Source of the DNA: Ignavibacteria bacterium | Lineage (GTDB): Bacteria > Bacteroidota > Ignavibacteria > Kapaibacteriales > UBA4661 | Direction: 5' to 3' | DNA: 64,000 bases | NCBI GenBank assembly: GCA_014654705.1 | Contig: JACVZY010000090.1 | Coordinates: forward strand, 1 to 64,000 | Shown: positions 17,320 through 25,600 of the stretch, piece after piece | How positions within the stretch are numbered: the first letter of the stretch is position 1 | Layout: the number at the start of each line of letters is the position of its first letter | Translations under genes and position numbers: made by a program | Notes under the pieces: generated by a model | What the model was told of the DNA's origin: nothing | Databases searched by the model: none | Seen by the model: only the letters and a program-made list of their open reading frames with translations

Positions 17320-17357
17320 TACGAACTGTTTCGTAATATTGTACGAAGATGTTCGTA
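17320..17357. promoter_or_regulatory. Two operator-like palindromes upstream of the BlaI gene
   Basis: Two matching dyads, TACGAA-N4-TTCGTA, lie at 17320-17335 and 17342-17357. Their centres are 22 bp apart, about two helical turns, and the second ends 48 bases before the BlaI start. This is the arrangement expected for cooperative binding by a dimeric BlaI/MecI-type repressor. The assignment is inferred from position and symmetry. Confidence 0.7.
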
Positions 17358-17405
17358 TGATGATTTTTTTTGACACCACTTTTATCACATTTCACGGAGA
17401 AAATC

Positions 17406-17795
17406 ATGATTCCCAAACCCACGGATGCAGAACTGGAGATACTCCACGTTCTCTGGAAATATGGCAGCGCGACCGTCCGCGCCGTCAACGAAGAGCAAAA
17501 CAAACGCGCGGGGGGCGATGAGATTGGATACACCACGACGCTCAAGTTCATGCAAATCATGGCTGATAAAGGCTTGCTGACGCGCGATGAATCTCAGCGT
17601 TCTCACGTCTATTCGGCAGCAGTGCGCGAGGGTGATGTGCAGAGCGCCTTTGTGAGCAAACTGCTCTCATCGGTCTTTCACGGTTCGGCAATGAATTTGG
17701 TGCTGCAAGCGCTTGGCACCAGTAAACCTTCGACCTCGGAACTCCAGCAAATACGGGCGCTCTTGGATGAAGAAATTAACAACAATCAACGGTAA
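17406..17795 (+). CDS. BlaI/MecI/CopY-family repressor
   Basis: A 129-residue winged-helix repressor. The N-terminus KPTDAELEILHVLWKYG and the central GYTTTLKFMQIMADKGLL helix match the penicillinase-repressor family. The C-terminal helices form the dimer domain, where M56 proteases usually cut. The ATG at 17406 follows a GGAG site. It precedes an M56 peptidase gene by 28 bases, the standard repressor/sensor-protease operon, and two palindromes upstream suggest self-repression. No beta-lactamase gene is nearby, so the signal is unlikely to be simply beta-lactams. Confidence 0.92.
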   Translation: MIPKPTDAELEILHVLWKYGSATVRAVNEEQNKRAGGDEIGYTTTLKFMQIMADKGLLTRDESQRSHVYSAAVREGDVQSAFVSKLLSSVFHGSAMNLVLQALGTSKPSTSELQQIRALLDEEINNNQR

Positions 17796-17823
17796 CCTCA
17801 TTTTTTGCAAAAGGATTTGCACT

Positions 17824-20817
17824 ATGAACTCGCTTCAAACCTTACTTCCCGCAACATTTACCGACGCGCTCGGTTGGACGCTCCTTCACTCGCTCTGGCA
17901 GGGGACGTTGATTGCCTTCACGCTTGGCGTGGTGATGATTGTGTTGCGCCGCTCTTCAGCACGCGCTCGCTCGCTCGCTGCTTCCATTGCACTTCTGACC
18001 ACGATGGTGCTTACATGTCTCACCTTTATTGCGCTCTATGAACCGCTTGCCATTGACACGGCGGCTTTAGAAGCGGCTTCCACACAGATGGACAAGTCTT
18101 CTTCGGGCATCAGTTCGCCGGACAAAGCACAGGTGACGGATAAATCATCGCCAACTGATAATACCCTCCAAGCCGCTCCGCAGAAGGGGTTCCGCGCTTT
18201 ACGCTTTGCCCCGTTGAATCTCTCGCGTGAAGCGGTTTGGCTCGACCGTGTGCGGGAATACCTGCCCGCGCTTGTTCTGGTCTGGCTTTTGGGTGCTATT
18301 TGTCTTGCCTTGCGCTTTCTGGGTGGAATGGTCTATGCACAACGAATGAAGCATTTCCGTGCTCATCCGGCAAGTGCCGAGTGGCAGCACCGCGTCGCCG
18401 AGCTTGCCGAGCGCTTGGAACTCCGCCGTGCGCCGCTTCTTGTGGAGTCAGGTTTGGCGAATGCACCTATGCTTGTCGGTTTTCTCAAGCCAATGATTCT
18501 TGTGCCAATGGGCTTTTTGACTGGTTTGCAAACAGCGCATATTGAGGCTATTATCGCGCACGAACTCGCGCACGCGCGGTATCAGGATTATCTGATGAGC
18601 ATTTTGCAAGCAGTGATTGAAACGGTTATGTTCTATCATCCTGCCGTTTGGTGGATGTCGGCACAGGTACGCCAAGAGCGCGAACACGCCGCCGACGATC
18701 TTGCAGCAGACCTTTGTGGCGACAGCCGCGCACTGGCGCATGCGCTCGCAATTCTCGAAGAGCGTTCCCTTGTGAGCGATGAAGCACACTTTGCCACCGC
18801 AGGCGTGGGCGCGAACGACGGACACTTGCTCACACGTGTCAAACGGTTGCTTGGTAAACCGACAGAACGTTCATTTTCTCTGGAGTATTTGGCGGCGTAT
18901 CTGGTTATTACGTCCATTTTTGCATTATCTCTCACAGCCAGCCCTGTGCTGCAACCTGTGGTGAAGCCGTTCGTGGAGCCGATGATGGCGCGTGCTCAGG
19001 AAGCCGCATCCAATCTTGTTTCTCGTATTAGCCCTCTTTCTGCGCCGTCTGCGCCTGAGGCACCGAGTTTTGCGGCAAACGCAAGTGCTCCGAGCGATTC
19101 TAATACCACTCATTCATTTTGGTCGGACGACAACTCCATTAGCGCCGAAGGCTTTTGGGAAGCCAAGTTCAAGGAAAAATCCTTGACGCTTATCATCTCC
19201 AAAAACAAATGGGGGCGCAATCACTATAACGGCACGATGTACAACCGATTAGGCTACGATGAGGTGCAGGGCTTAGAGGCATCGCGTGCACGGACGCTCT
19301 CTGGTGAAATTGAGTTTCGTCTTCCGAAAGAATCCGGCACATTTGTTTTTAAGGGCGATGCTAAAAATGGCGAAGCACGTGGAAACTACTCGTTCCAGCC
19401 AAACAAAGATTTTAGTGCAAAACTGACAGCGCTTGGCTATAAAGATGTGGATGAGCGCGACTTGGTCGCAATGGCTGTAACGGATGTCAAACTTGACGAA
19501 CTCCGTGAGCTTGCCGGATTAGAGCTTTCCACAAAAGATGCCATTGAGGTTGCTATCTTAGGAATTAAGCCAAACTTTGTCCGCGAGGCGCGGAAACTGG
19601 GCTTGAACGGCGAAGAAATTCGGGAATACGGTGTGCTTGGCATCAAAACCGACTACATTGCCGATATGAAAAGCAAGGGCTATAAGCTTGATGAAATCAA
19701 AGAGTTGGGCGTTCTGGGAATTAAACCGGAGTACGTCGAGGAAATGAAAAAATTGGGTATCAAAAGCGACGAAATCAAGGAATACGGCGTTCTTGGTATC
19801 CGTCCCAATAAGGTAAAAGAACTCAAGGATGCAGGCGTACCGGCAGAAGAAATCAAGGAATATGGTGTGCTTGGTATTAATCCTGAGTATGTTGCTGCGA
19901 TGAAAGCTCTCGGTTACAAGGTCGAAGATATTAAAGAAGTGGGCGTACTCGGCATCAAGCCGGAGATGGTAAAAGAGTACAAAGAAGCAGGCGTACCGGT
20001 GGATGAAATTAAAGAGTACGGTGTGCTCGGCATTCGGGTCGGCTACATCAAAGAAATGAAGGCTCTCGGTTACAAGGTCGAAGATATTAAAGAAGTGGGC
20101 GTACTCGGCATCAAACCGGAGATGGTGAAAGAGTACAAAGAAGCAGGAGTGCCAGTCTCGGAAATTAAAGAGTATGGTGTGCTCGGCATTCGGGTCGGCT
20201 ACATCAAAGAAATGAAGGCTCTCGGCTACAAAGTCGAGGATATTAAAGAAGTGGGCGTACTCGGCATCAAGCCTGAAACCGTGAAGGCATATAAAAATGC
20301 AGGCTTGAAGGTGGACGACATTAAAGACTTTGCTATACTTGGCATCAAACCTGACTTTGTGAAGCAAATGCGTGCAAAGGGTTTTTCTGCTGAGGACATT
20401 AAAGATTTTGGTGTGCGCGGTATGAGTTTGGAGTCTATCTCGTCCATGCGCGATGCGGGTTGGAATCGGGAAGAGATTTCAGATTTCGGCTCACGTGGTA
20501 TCAAACCTCAGTACGTGAAAGAAATGAAAGCACACGGTTTCTCAAAAGATGAAATCGAAGAACTTGGCTCACGTGGCATCAAAGCAGAAACTGCTAAAGA
20601 ATTCAAGGCTTTGGGCTTTTCGGCAGACGATATTGCGGAAATTGCCGTGCGCGGTATCAAGCCGGAAACTGCAAAAGAGTTGAAAAAGCTGGGCTTTTCA
20701 ACCGACGATATAGCCGAACTTGGCGTACGCGGAACTCGCTTGTCAACGATTCAAAAATTGAAAGCCGAGGGCTTGTCCAACAAGCGCATCGTGGAGATAT
20801 TGACCGACCGCGACTAA
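17824..20817 (+). CDS. M56 (BlaR1/MecR1-type) membrane peptidase with sixteen 26-residue repeats
   Basis: A 997-residue sensor protease. Four membrane segments lie in the first 400 residues. The zinc motif HELAH starts at His246, with the second-helix ligand region in QEREHAADDLA. A Pro/Ser/Ala-rich linker leads to a beta domain at about residues 440-560 containing EAKFKEKSLTLIIS and GTFVFKGDAKNGEARGNYSF. Residues 577-992 are sixteen tandem 26-residue units of the type GVLGIKPEYVKEMKALGY plus DEIKEY, each predicted as two short helices. By family it cleaves its partner BlaI on a signal. There is no penicillin-binding sensor domain; the repeats probably take its place. Related repeats occur in other M56 proteins of environmental bacteria. 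The ATG at 17824 is chosen by the start of the first membrane segment. Confidence 0.88.
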   Translation: MNSLQTLLPATFTDALGWTLLHSLWQGTLIAFTLGVVMIVLRRSSARARSLAASIALLTTMVLTCLTFIALYEPLAIDTAALEAASTQMDKSSSGISSPDKAQVTDKSSPTDNTLQAAPQKGFRALRFAPLNLSREAVWLDRVREYLPALVLVWLLGAICLALRFLGGMVYAQRMKHFRAHPASAEWQHRVAELAERLELRRAPLLVESGLANAPMLVGFLKPMILVPMGFLTGLQTAHIEAIIAHELAHARYQDYLMSILQAVIETVMFYHPAVWWMSAQVRQEREHAADDLAADLCGDSRALAHALAILEERSLVSDEAHFATAGVGANDGHLLTRVKRLLGKPTERSFSLEYLAAYLVITSIFALSLTASPVLQPVVKPFVEPMMARAQEAASNLVSRISPLSAPSAPEAPSFAANASAPSDSNTTHSFWSDDNSISAEGFWEAKFKEKSLTLIISKNKWGRNHYNGTMYNRLGYDEVQGLEASRARTLSGEIEFRLPKESGTFVFKGDAKNGEARGNYSFQPNKDFSAKLTALGYKDVDERDLVAMAVTDVKLDELRELAGLELSTKDAIEVAILGIKPNFVREARKLGLNGEEIREYGVLGIKTDYIADMKSKGYKLDEIKELGVLGIKPEYVEEMKKLGIKSDEIKEYGVLGIRPNKVKELKDAGVPAEEIKEYGVLGINPEYVAAMKALGYKVEDIKEVGVLGIKPEMVKEYKEAGVPVDEIKEYGVLGIRVGYIKEMKALGYKVEDIKEVGVLGIKPEMVKEYKEAGVPVSEIKEYGVLGIRVGYIKEMKALGYKVEDIKEVGVLGIKPETVKAYKNAGLKVDDIKDFAILGIKPDFVKQMRAKGFSAEDIKDFGVRGMSLESISSMRDAGWNREEISDFGSRGIKPQYVKEMKAHGFSKDEIEELGSRGIKAETAKEFKALGFSADDIAEIAVRGIKPETAKELKKLGFSTDDIAELGVRGTRLSTIQKLKAEGLSNKRIVEILTDRD
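19552..20799 (+). repeat. 78-bp coding tandem repeats, 16 units, with a 156-bp near-identical duplication
   Basis: Units start every 78 bp from 19552. Units 6+7 (19942-20097) and 8+9 (20098-20253) are almost identical at the DNA level, differing mainly at third positions and around the Val-Asp/Val-Ser site. The outer units have diverged strongly in DNA and protein, so expansion was partly recent. Confidence 0.92.
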
Positions 20818-20838
20818 AACATGAGGCTGACACAGAAA

Positions 20839-20880
20839 TAAGCACGGTCTGCTTTGAGGCGGGCTGTGCTTGTTTTTTTT
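20839..20880 (+). terminator. Terminator of the BlaI/M56 operon
   Basis: Arms agcacggtctgc and gcgggctgtgct pair with a mismatch around a short loop and are followed by eight T on the plus strand. Confidence 0.7.
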
Positions 20881-20978
20881 GGGTGAGAGGGAGGGGTATG
20901 ATGAAACAAAAAAGTGTTTTGAAAGTTCAACAGTCCCAGATGAAATTCCTCTGCTCCGTTATGTCCAATAACGTGCAT

Positions 20979-21935
20979 TCACAACACAGTAAAATAGCGC
21001 ATCTCCGCCGCCGGAACGCCCCGCAAACCCACTTCGAGCGATTTCCCTTCTTCCAAAAGCGGCGCACCGCAAAGAAGTGTTTTCTCAAGAAGTTCCCACA
21101 CCCGCACCGACTCTCGCACAGCTACATCGAAAAGTTCATGCAAGGTTGTAGAATGTTCTTCGCCGGAGACGGGGTGCTGATAGCGGAATGGAGTGTGGAT
21201 ATCTGCCACAGCCCAAGGGCTTTGCGCGGAGTACCGCAAGCCCATGTAGGAATGCAGTTCAGGAGGAACAATAATGTCCATCAAGCGTCCCAAACGTAAT
21301 TCGCTTTCATCTAAAACAGTATTGAGAAAACTATGTGTCAGTATTGGACGCAGCCGTGCAAGCGCTGTGTAGCCACGCCAATAATCAAGAGATTGGATTT
21401 CCCAGCCCGACTTGCGCTGCTCGTGCGCAAGAAGATTGAGAATGGGCATGATATCGTGCCTTTGGCGGGTAATATCAGAGTAAAGCGACACCGAATCAAG
21501 TCGTATATTCTTGTCGTGGCAGAAGGCGCTATCTATGGCGGATTCCAAGGCACGATGATTTTTCCATACTTCGTAGTGCATATTCGGCAAAGAAGGATTT
21601 CCCGAAGCGTAGTAAATGTAGGGATGAAAAATAACATCAGCGCAAATATGCGTTACTGCGCCCAGTAAGAATGCCCGCAAAGAGTCTGTTCCGTTAGGCG
21701 TAAACGTTTTGTCCGATGCCAAATTCCTAACCATCGTAAAGGTATCCTCGCCTTCGGAGCCGTGCACGAAATTTGCGACCGCAACGCAGCGAGGACTAGC
21801 GCCCAAACTCCTGTAATAGAGCACATCATGGACAATCGCTCCCACACGAAGCATCGCCGGATTGTCCGTGCCGACGGAAACCCGCCTTCCCACTTCTTCG
21901 GCAATAAGCCAATGCGTCATTTCTTTGGGCATCAT
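20979..21935 (-). CDS. Zinc-dependent phospholipase C-family protein
   Basis: A 318-residue, mostly helical protein of the zinc-dependent phospholipase C / S1-P1 nuclease-like fold. Candidate metal ligands are the N-terminal EMTHWLIAEEV His, His-Asp in GAIVHDVLYY, HGSEGEDTF, and THICADVIFHPYIYY. There is no obvious signal peptide, unlike secreted phospholipases, so cytoplasmic action is possible. The substrate is not known. Two Met codons open the frame, at 21935 and 21932. It stands alone, and its 5' side faces the repeat-rich spacer. Confidence 0.8.
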   Translation of the reverse strand: MMPKEMTHWLIAEEVGRRVSVGTDNPAMLRVGAIVHDVLYYRSLGASPRCVAVANFVHGSEGEDTFTMVRNLASDKTFTPNGTDSLRAFLLGAVTHICADVIFHPYIYYASGNPSLPNMHYEVWKNHRALESAIDSAFCHDKNIRLDSVSLYSDITRQRHDIMPILNLLAHEQRKSGWEIQSLDYWRGYTALARLRPILTHSFLNTVLDESELRLGRLMDIIVPPELHSYMGLRYSAQSPWAVADIHTPFRYQHPVSGEEHSTTLHELFDVAVRESVRVWELLEKTLLCGAPLLEEGKSLEVGLRGVPAAEMRYFTVL

Positions 21936-22012
21936 AGCCTCGCAGTTCTATGGTCTTTGTGAGGAAAAATGGTAGTGATAGAAATGAGTGTGTACAGAGT
22001 TTTGTGTGAATA

Positions 22013-22310
22013 GCCCTCATCCCAACCTTCTCCCCAAGGGAAAAGGAGTTAAGATAATAAAAATCAATTTGTTCTGAAGCCCTCGCGCTCTGGGCTAGTC
22101 TCTTCACACAAGTTCATCTCATTCGCCCCCTTGACAAAGGGGGAACGGGGGATTTGAGGTTTGAAGCGACTTCTGGGCAAATTCCCTGCTCACTACGTTC
22201 GCCGCCTCCTTTGTCAAGGAGGCTGTTGGAGGCAGTATTCGCAACGCTTCCAACGCTTGTGGGTAATGGATAGCCCTGTGGGAGAGGACTGAGGTGAGGG
22301 GAAAAGGAGT
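22013..22310. repeat. Dispersed repeat copy B with a nested palindromic element
   Basis: The outer parts, ccctcatcccaaccttctcc and ttctgaagccctc on the left and gggagaggactgaggtgagg on the right, match the CCCTC/GAGGG repeat at 5430-5560. Between them, at about 22123-22235, lies another unit. It has inverted ends: ccccttgacaaaggggg on the left and cctcctttgtcaaggagg on the right. The nesting suggests one short repeat inserted in another. No gene is supported here. Confidence 0.65.
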
Positions 22311-22326
22311 TTTCAAACAAACTCTA

Positions 22327-22460
22327 AAACTGTCAGATTTTCTTCTTCACACTGTCAGAAAAATCTGACACTTTTTCTTCCTGTCTGTGTGGAAAATACC
22401 ACAAAAGTGTCAGATTTTCTCCGAAATCGTGCCCAAAAGTGTCAAGTTTTTCTTCTGGCA
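22327..22460. repeat. Clustered TGTCAGATTTTC-type motifs upstream of the giant gene
   Basis: Copies at 22331-22341, 22353-22370 (a perfect palindrome, tgtcagaaaaatctgaca), 22407-22420 and 22439-22456 share GTGTCAGATTTTCTTC or its reverse. They lie about 230-350 bases before the giant surface-protein gene. They could be regulator sites or remnants of a short repeat. I see nothing else in 22460-22660. Confidence 0.6.
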
Positions 22461-22666
22461 CATCCTTTGTAATAGTCTCCTCTGGATAAAAGAATGCACC
22501 AAGGGCAGGGATGTCCTTGAAGGTTTTTGTACTGTGTCGGGAGATGTATAGCTCATGTCCTCACAGAAGCGGCGGCTGACAGTGTCCGCCCGCACCTACA
22601 AAAACGCCTACAACACTGTTTCGCCTCAAAACACCACCCCTTTCAATTTAATATTTTTCCATACTT

Positions 22667-22673
22667 AAAGGAG
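22667..22673 (+). promoter_or_regulatory. Ribosome binding site of the giant surface-protein gene
   Basis: AAAGGAG lies 10 bases before the ATG. It is one of the few strong Shine-Dalgarno sites in the window and fits a highly translated gene. Confidence 0.7.
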
Positions 22674-22683
22674 TAGTACATAA

Positions 22684-25600
22684 ATGAATTTTGTACTAGC
22701 ACAATTGCGTCGCTCCACAAGCGCTTTGCTTGTTGCGTTGACTGCATTTCTTTTGGTAGCTCCTGCTTTGGTTCATGCGCAATCTTCCGCGCAGTCCGAA
22801 GTACAGGGTGAGAGCCGAGATTTCCGCTCGACTCGAAACGGTCGCTGGGTGGACTTGACCACATGGCAAGTCTATCGTTCTGGTGTGTGGGTTTCTGCCA
22901 CACGTGAAGTTGGTGTGCCTAACGGCGCGAGCAACGTTTTCATTGAAACAAACCATACTATTGTTGCTACCCGTGCAAACACGGAAGCAATCCAATACAA
23001 TGGTGCGCAATCATGGGCGTTCCTCGAGGTAAATGACCTCCACATTAATACTGCTGCGTCTATCACGACGACCTTCGGTAGTGTTATTGCGACAGGTTTC
23101 TTGTATGACGCTGCTGGTAACAACATTGACAAGTATGACGGTGACGGCTACAGCCGCACATCGTTGACTGCTCAAGGTGGTGGTACTGCCGGCGGTGGTA
23201 CAAACGGTCTTACGACCCAGCCTAGCCTTGGCGCTGTGAGCACCACGCTTAGCGCGTTCTCACCCGGCAACTCCGCTACTGCTACCCCGCTCCCCGGTGG
23301 TACGCTTGGCGGTTATCCGTTTAACCGTATTGGTAACATGGACGTTTTCTCGGCTCCGAATACTTCGCTTGAGCCGTCAGGTGGTACCGTTCCTACGCCT
23401 CGTAACATGGAGTTGCGCGTGTACGGTAAACTCCGTTATTATGCTGGCGCTGCGCTCGACAAAACCGACCGCGACGCGAATATCCAAGTAACTGCTGCTA
23501 CTATCGGTACTGGCTCGACCATCGTATTCCGTGGTGTAACTCGCGTGATTACACAACCGCAAGAGTGGTCAACCACACTTGCTACGGCTACCGGTTATTT
23601 TGCAAACACCGCTCAAACAGCTAACCTTGGCGTTGGTGGTTTGGCAGTTGTTAATGCCGGCGACAGAACACGTGAAGCAAACTTCCGTGGTCTGATGGGA
23701 CGTAACTCGTTCTGGACAGCTATTTTCGACCTTGGTCGTGTAGTTGATCGTAACTTCTCCGTTGACCAATTCACCGGTCCAACCGATGACCCGTCAACCG
23801 TTGTTGGTACACTCCAAGGTAACTTTACCGCCGGTATCATCCAGATCCGTCGCGGTACAGTGCGTTTTGAAGGCGAAGCTTTGCTTGCAAATGAAGGTGC
23901 TTCTACATCCGGTTCTATCCAGATTATGAACAACTCCATTTTGCAAATCGTTTCCGGTAATATCGGTCGTACGGCTGTGCCGCTTGCTACATTCTCTAGC
24001 AACTTTGGTAACGCTGCTCAACCTGTTGCTCCTGCTTCATGGGGTTACACCGTTCAAGGTGCTGCTCTTCCGGGCGGCGCTACGTCAGCTGCTATTCCTC
24101 AAACCCCGAACGGTGAATACGGTGTAACATCCCGTATGCGCTATTTCGCGGTTGAAGAAGGTGGCGCTCTTGATTTCGTTGGTGTTGTCGGTACGCTTAG
24201 CGCGAACGACGTACGCTTCAACGGTACGGTTATCTACTCACGTACAGGCGATCAAACGCTTGTTGGTGACTCCCGCTTCTTGTCATTCAACCCTGCAGGT
24301 ACGATTACGACCCTGACAGCTGGTGGTGTGCAAGTAAACGCTGGTGAAAACGGTCTCTTTGACCCGTACAACAATAACTTCAACGGTAATAACGCTGTTG
24401 TTGTTGGTGACCCGCGTCCGGGTGTCATTGACCCTGCAAACTTTGGTTCGGCTCCTGCCGGTCTTGGTGTAGGTACGGCTGCTCTCTTCCAACCTTCCAC
24501 GACGGCTGCTTACAGCCACCTCGTGTTGCGTGGTTCGGGCACCAAATTCCTCATCGCTACCACAGTAACCATCTCACGCGCACTCATCTTCCAAGGTGAA
24601 GCACGTGTCGGTATCCAAAACGTAGCTGGTGACGGTACTGTTGTTACTATCAACGGTGCTAACCTTTCTTCAGGTCTTCCGTACTGGTTGCAACAACCAA
24701 CCGGTGGTGAGTTGTTCAACAACAACGCAGCTGCTGCTGTTGCAACTGACGGCTTTACACGCTCAAAAGCTGGTTTCTTCCCAGCATTGGTGTACCTTCG
24801 TGGTACAGGTTTGAATGGTTTCCGTCAGGAAAACAACATCGGTACGACCTTCCGTGGTACCTTGAACCTTGCTACAGAAGCTGATAGCGATCCTACCAGC
24901 GGTGCAGTTCCTCAAACGATGTGGTCGGTTTACGGTGGCAACACTGACCCGGTTATCTTCGTTGGTTTCACGACTGCTTCTACCCGTCCTATCATCTACG
25001 ATCAGGATATGTATCCTGAAGGTGCTTCCTATCCTGTCGGTATGGTTATCTCCGGTTCCTTGAACCGTGAGCAAATCGACATGAGCCCATGGAACAAACC
25101 TGGTGTCGTTCACGGCTTGCCTGCTGAACCGACATATGATGGTAACCTGAACACAATCGGTGATAACCACGGCTACACAGCTCGTGCTTATACCTATTTG
25201 CCTGGTGGCACGACCCGCTCGCAAACACTTGATGCTGCTCGTACAGGTCAGGTTATTCGTCAGACCGTTGACCGTGTGAACGGTTCCGGTAGCCCGATGG
25301 GCTTCCCGACTGTCGGTATTGCTAACGTTGCTGGTGTTTTGAGTGGTAACTTTATCCGGAACTTCCCGGTAATTACCAACAGCATCCATGACTACGCTAT
25401 CAATACAAGCGCAACCACAACGTTGCAGTATGACAGCGAAGCATCCGACATCATGTCGCAAATCGAGTTCCCTGCCGGTGTAACAGGTCCTCACAACCTT
25501 GTGATGAACTGCGCATCGAACGTTTCTCAGACATTGCCTATCCGCACAATTGACTACCGTCCGTTCGATGCTTCAGGTATCAACTGGGCTAACATTGCTC

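Noticed and set aside
19558-20367. A 269-codon minus-strand frame with repeats
   Set aside because: It is the mirror of the M56 repeat array; its periodicity comes from the coding strand.
22331-22456. Possible replication origin from repeated short motifs
   Set aside because: The repeats are not DnaA boxes and no replication gene is nearby.
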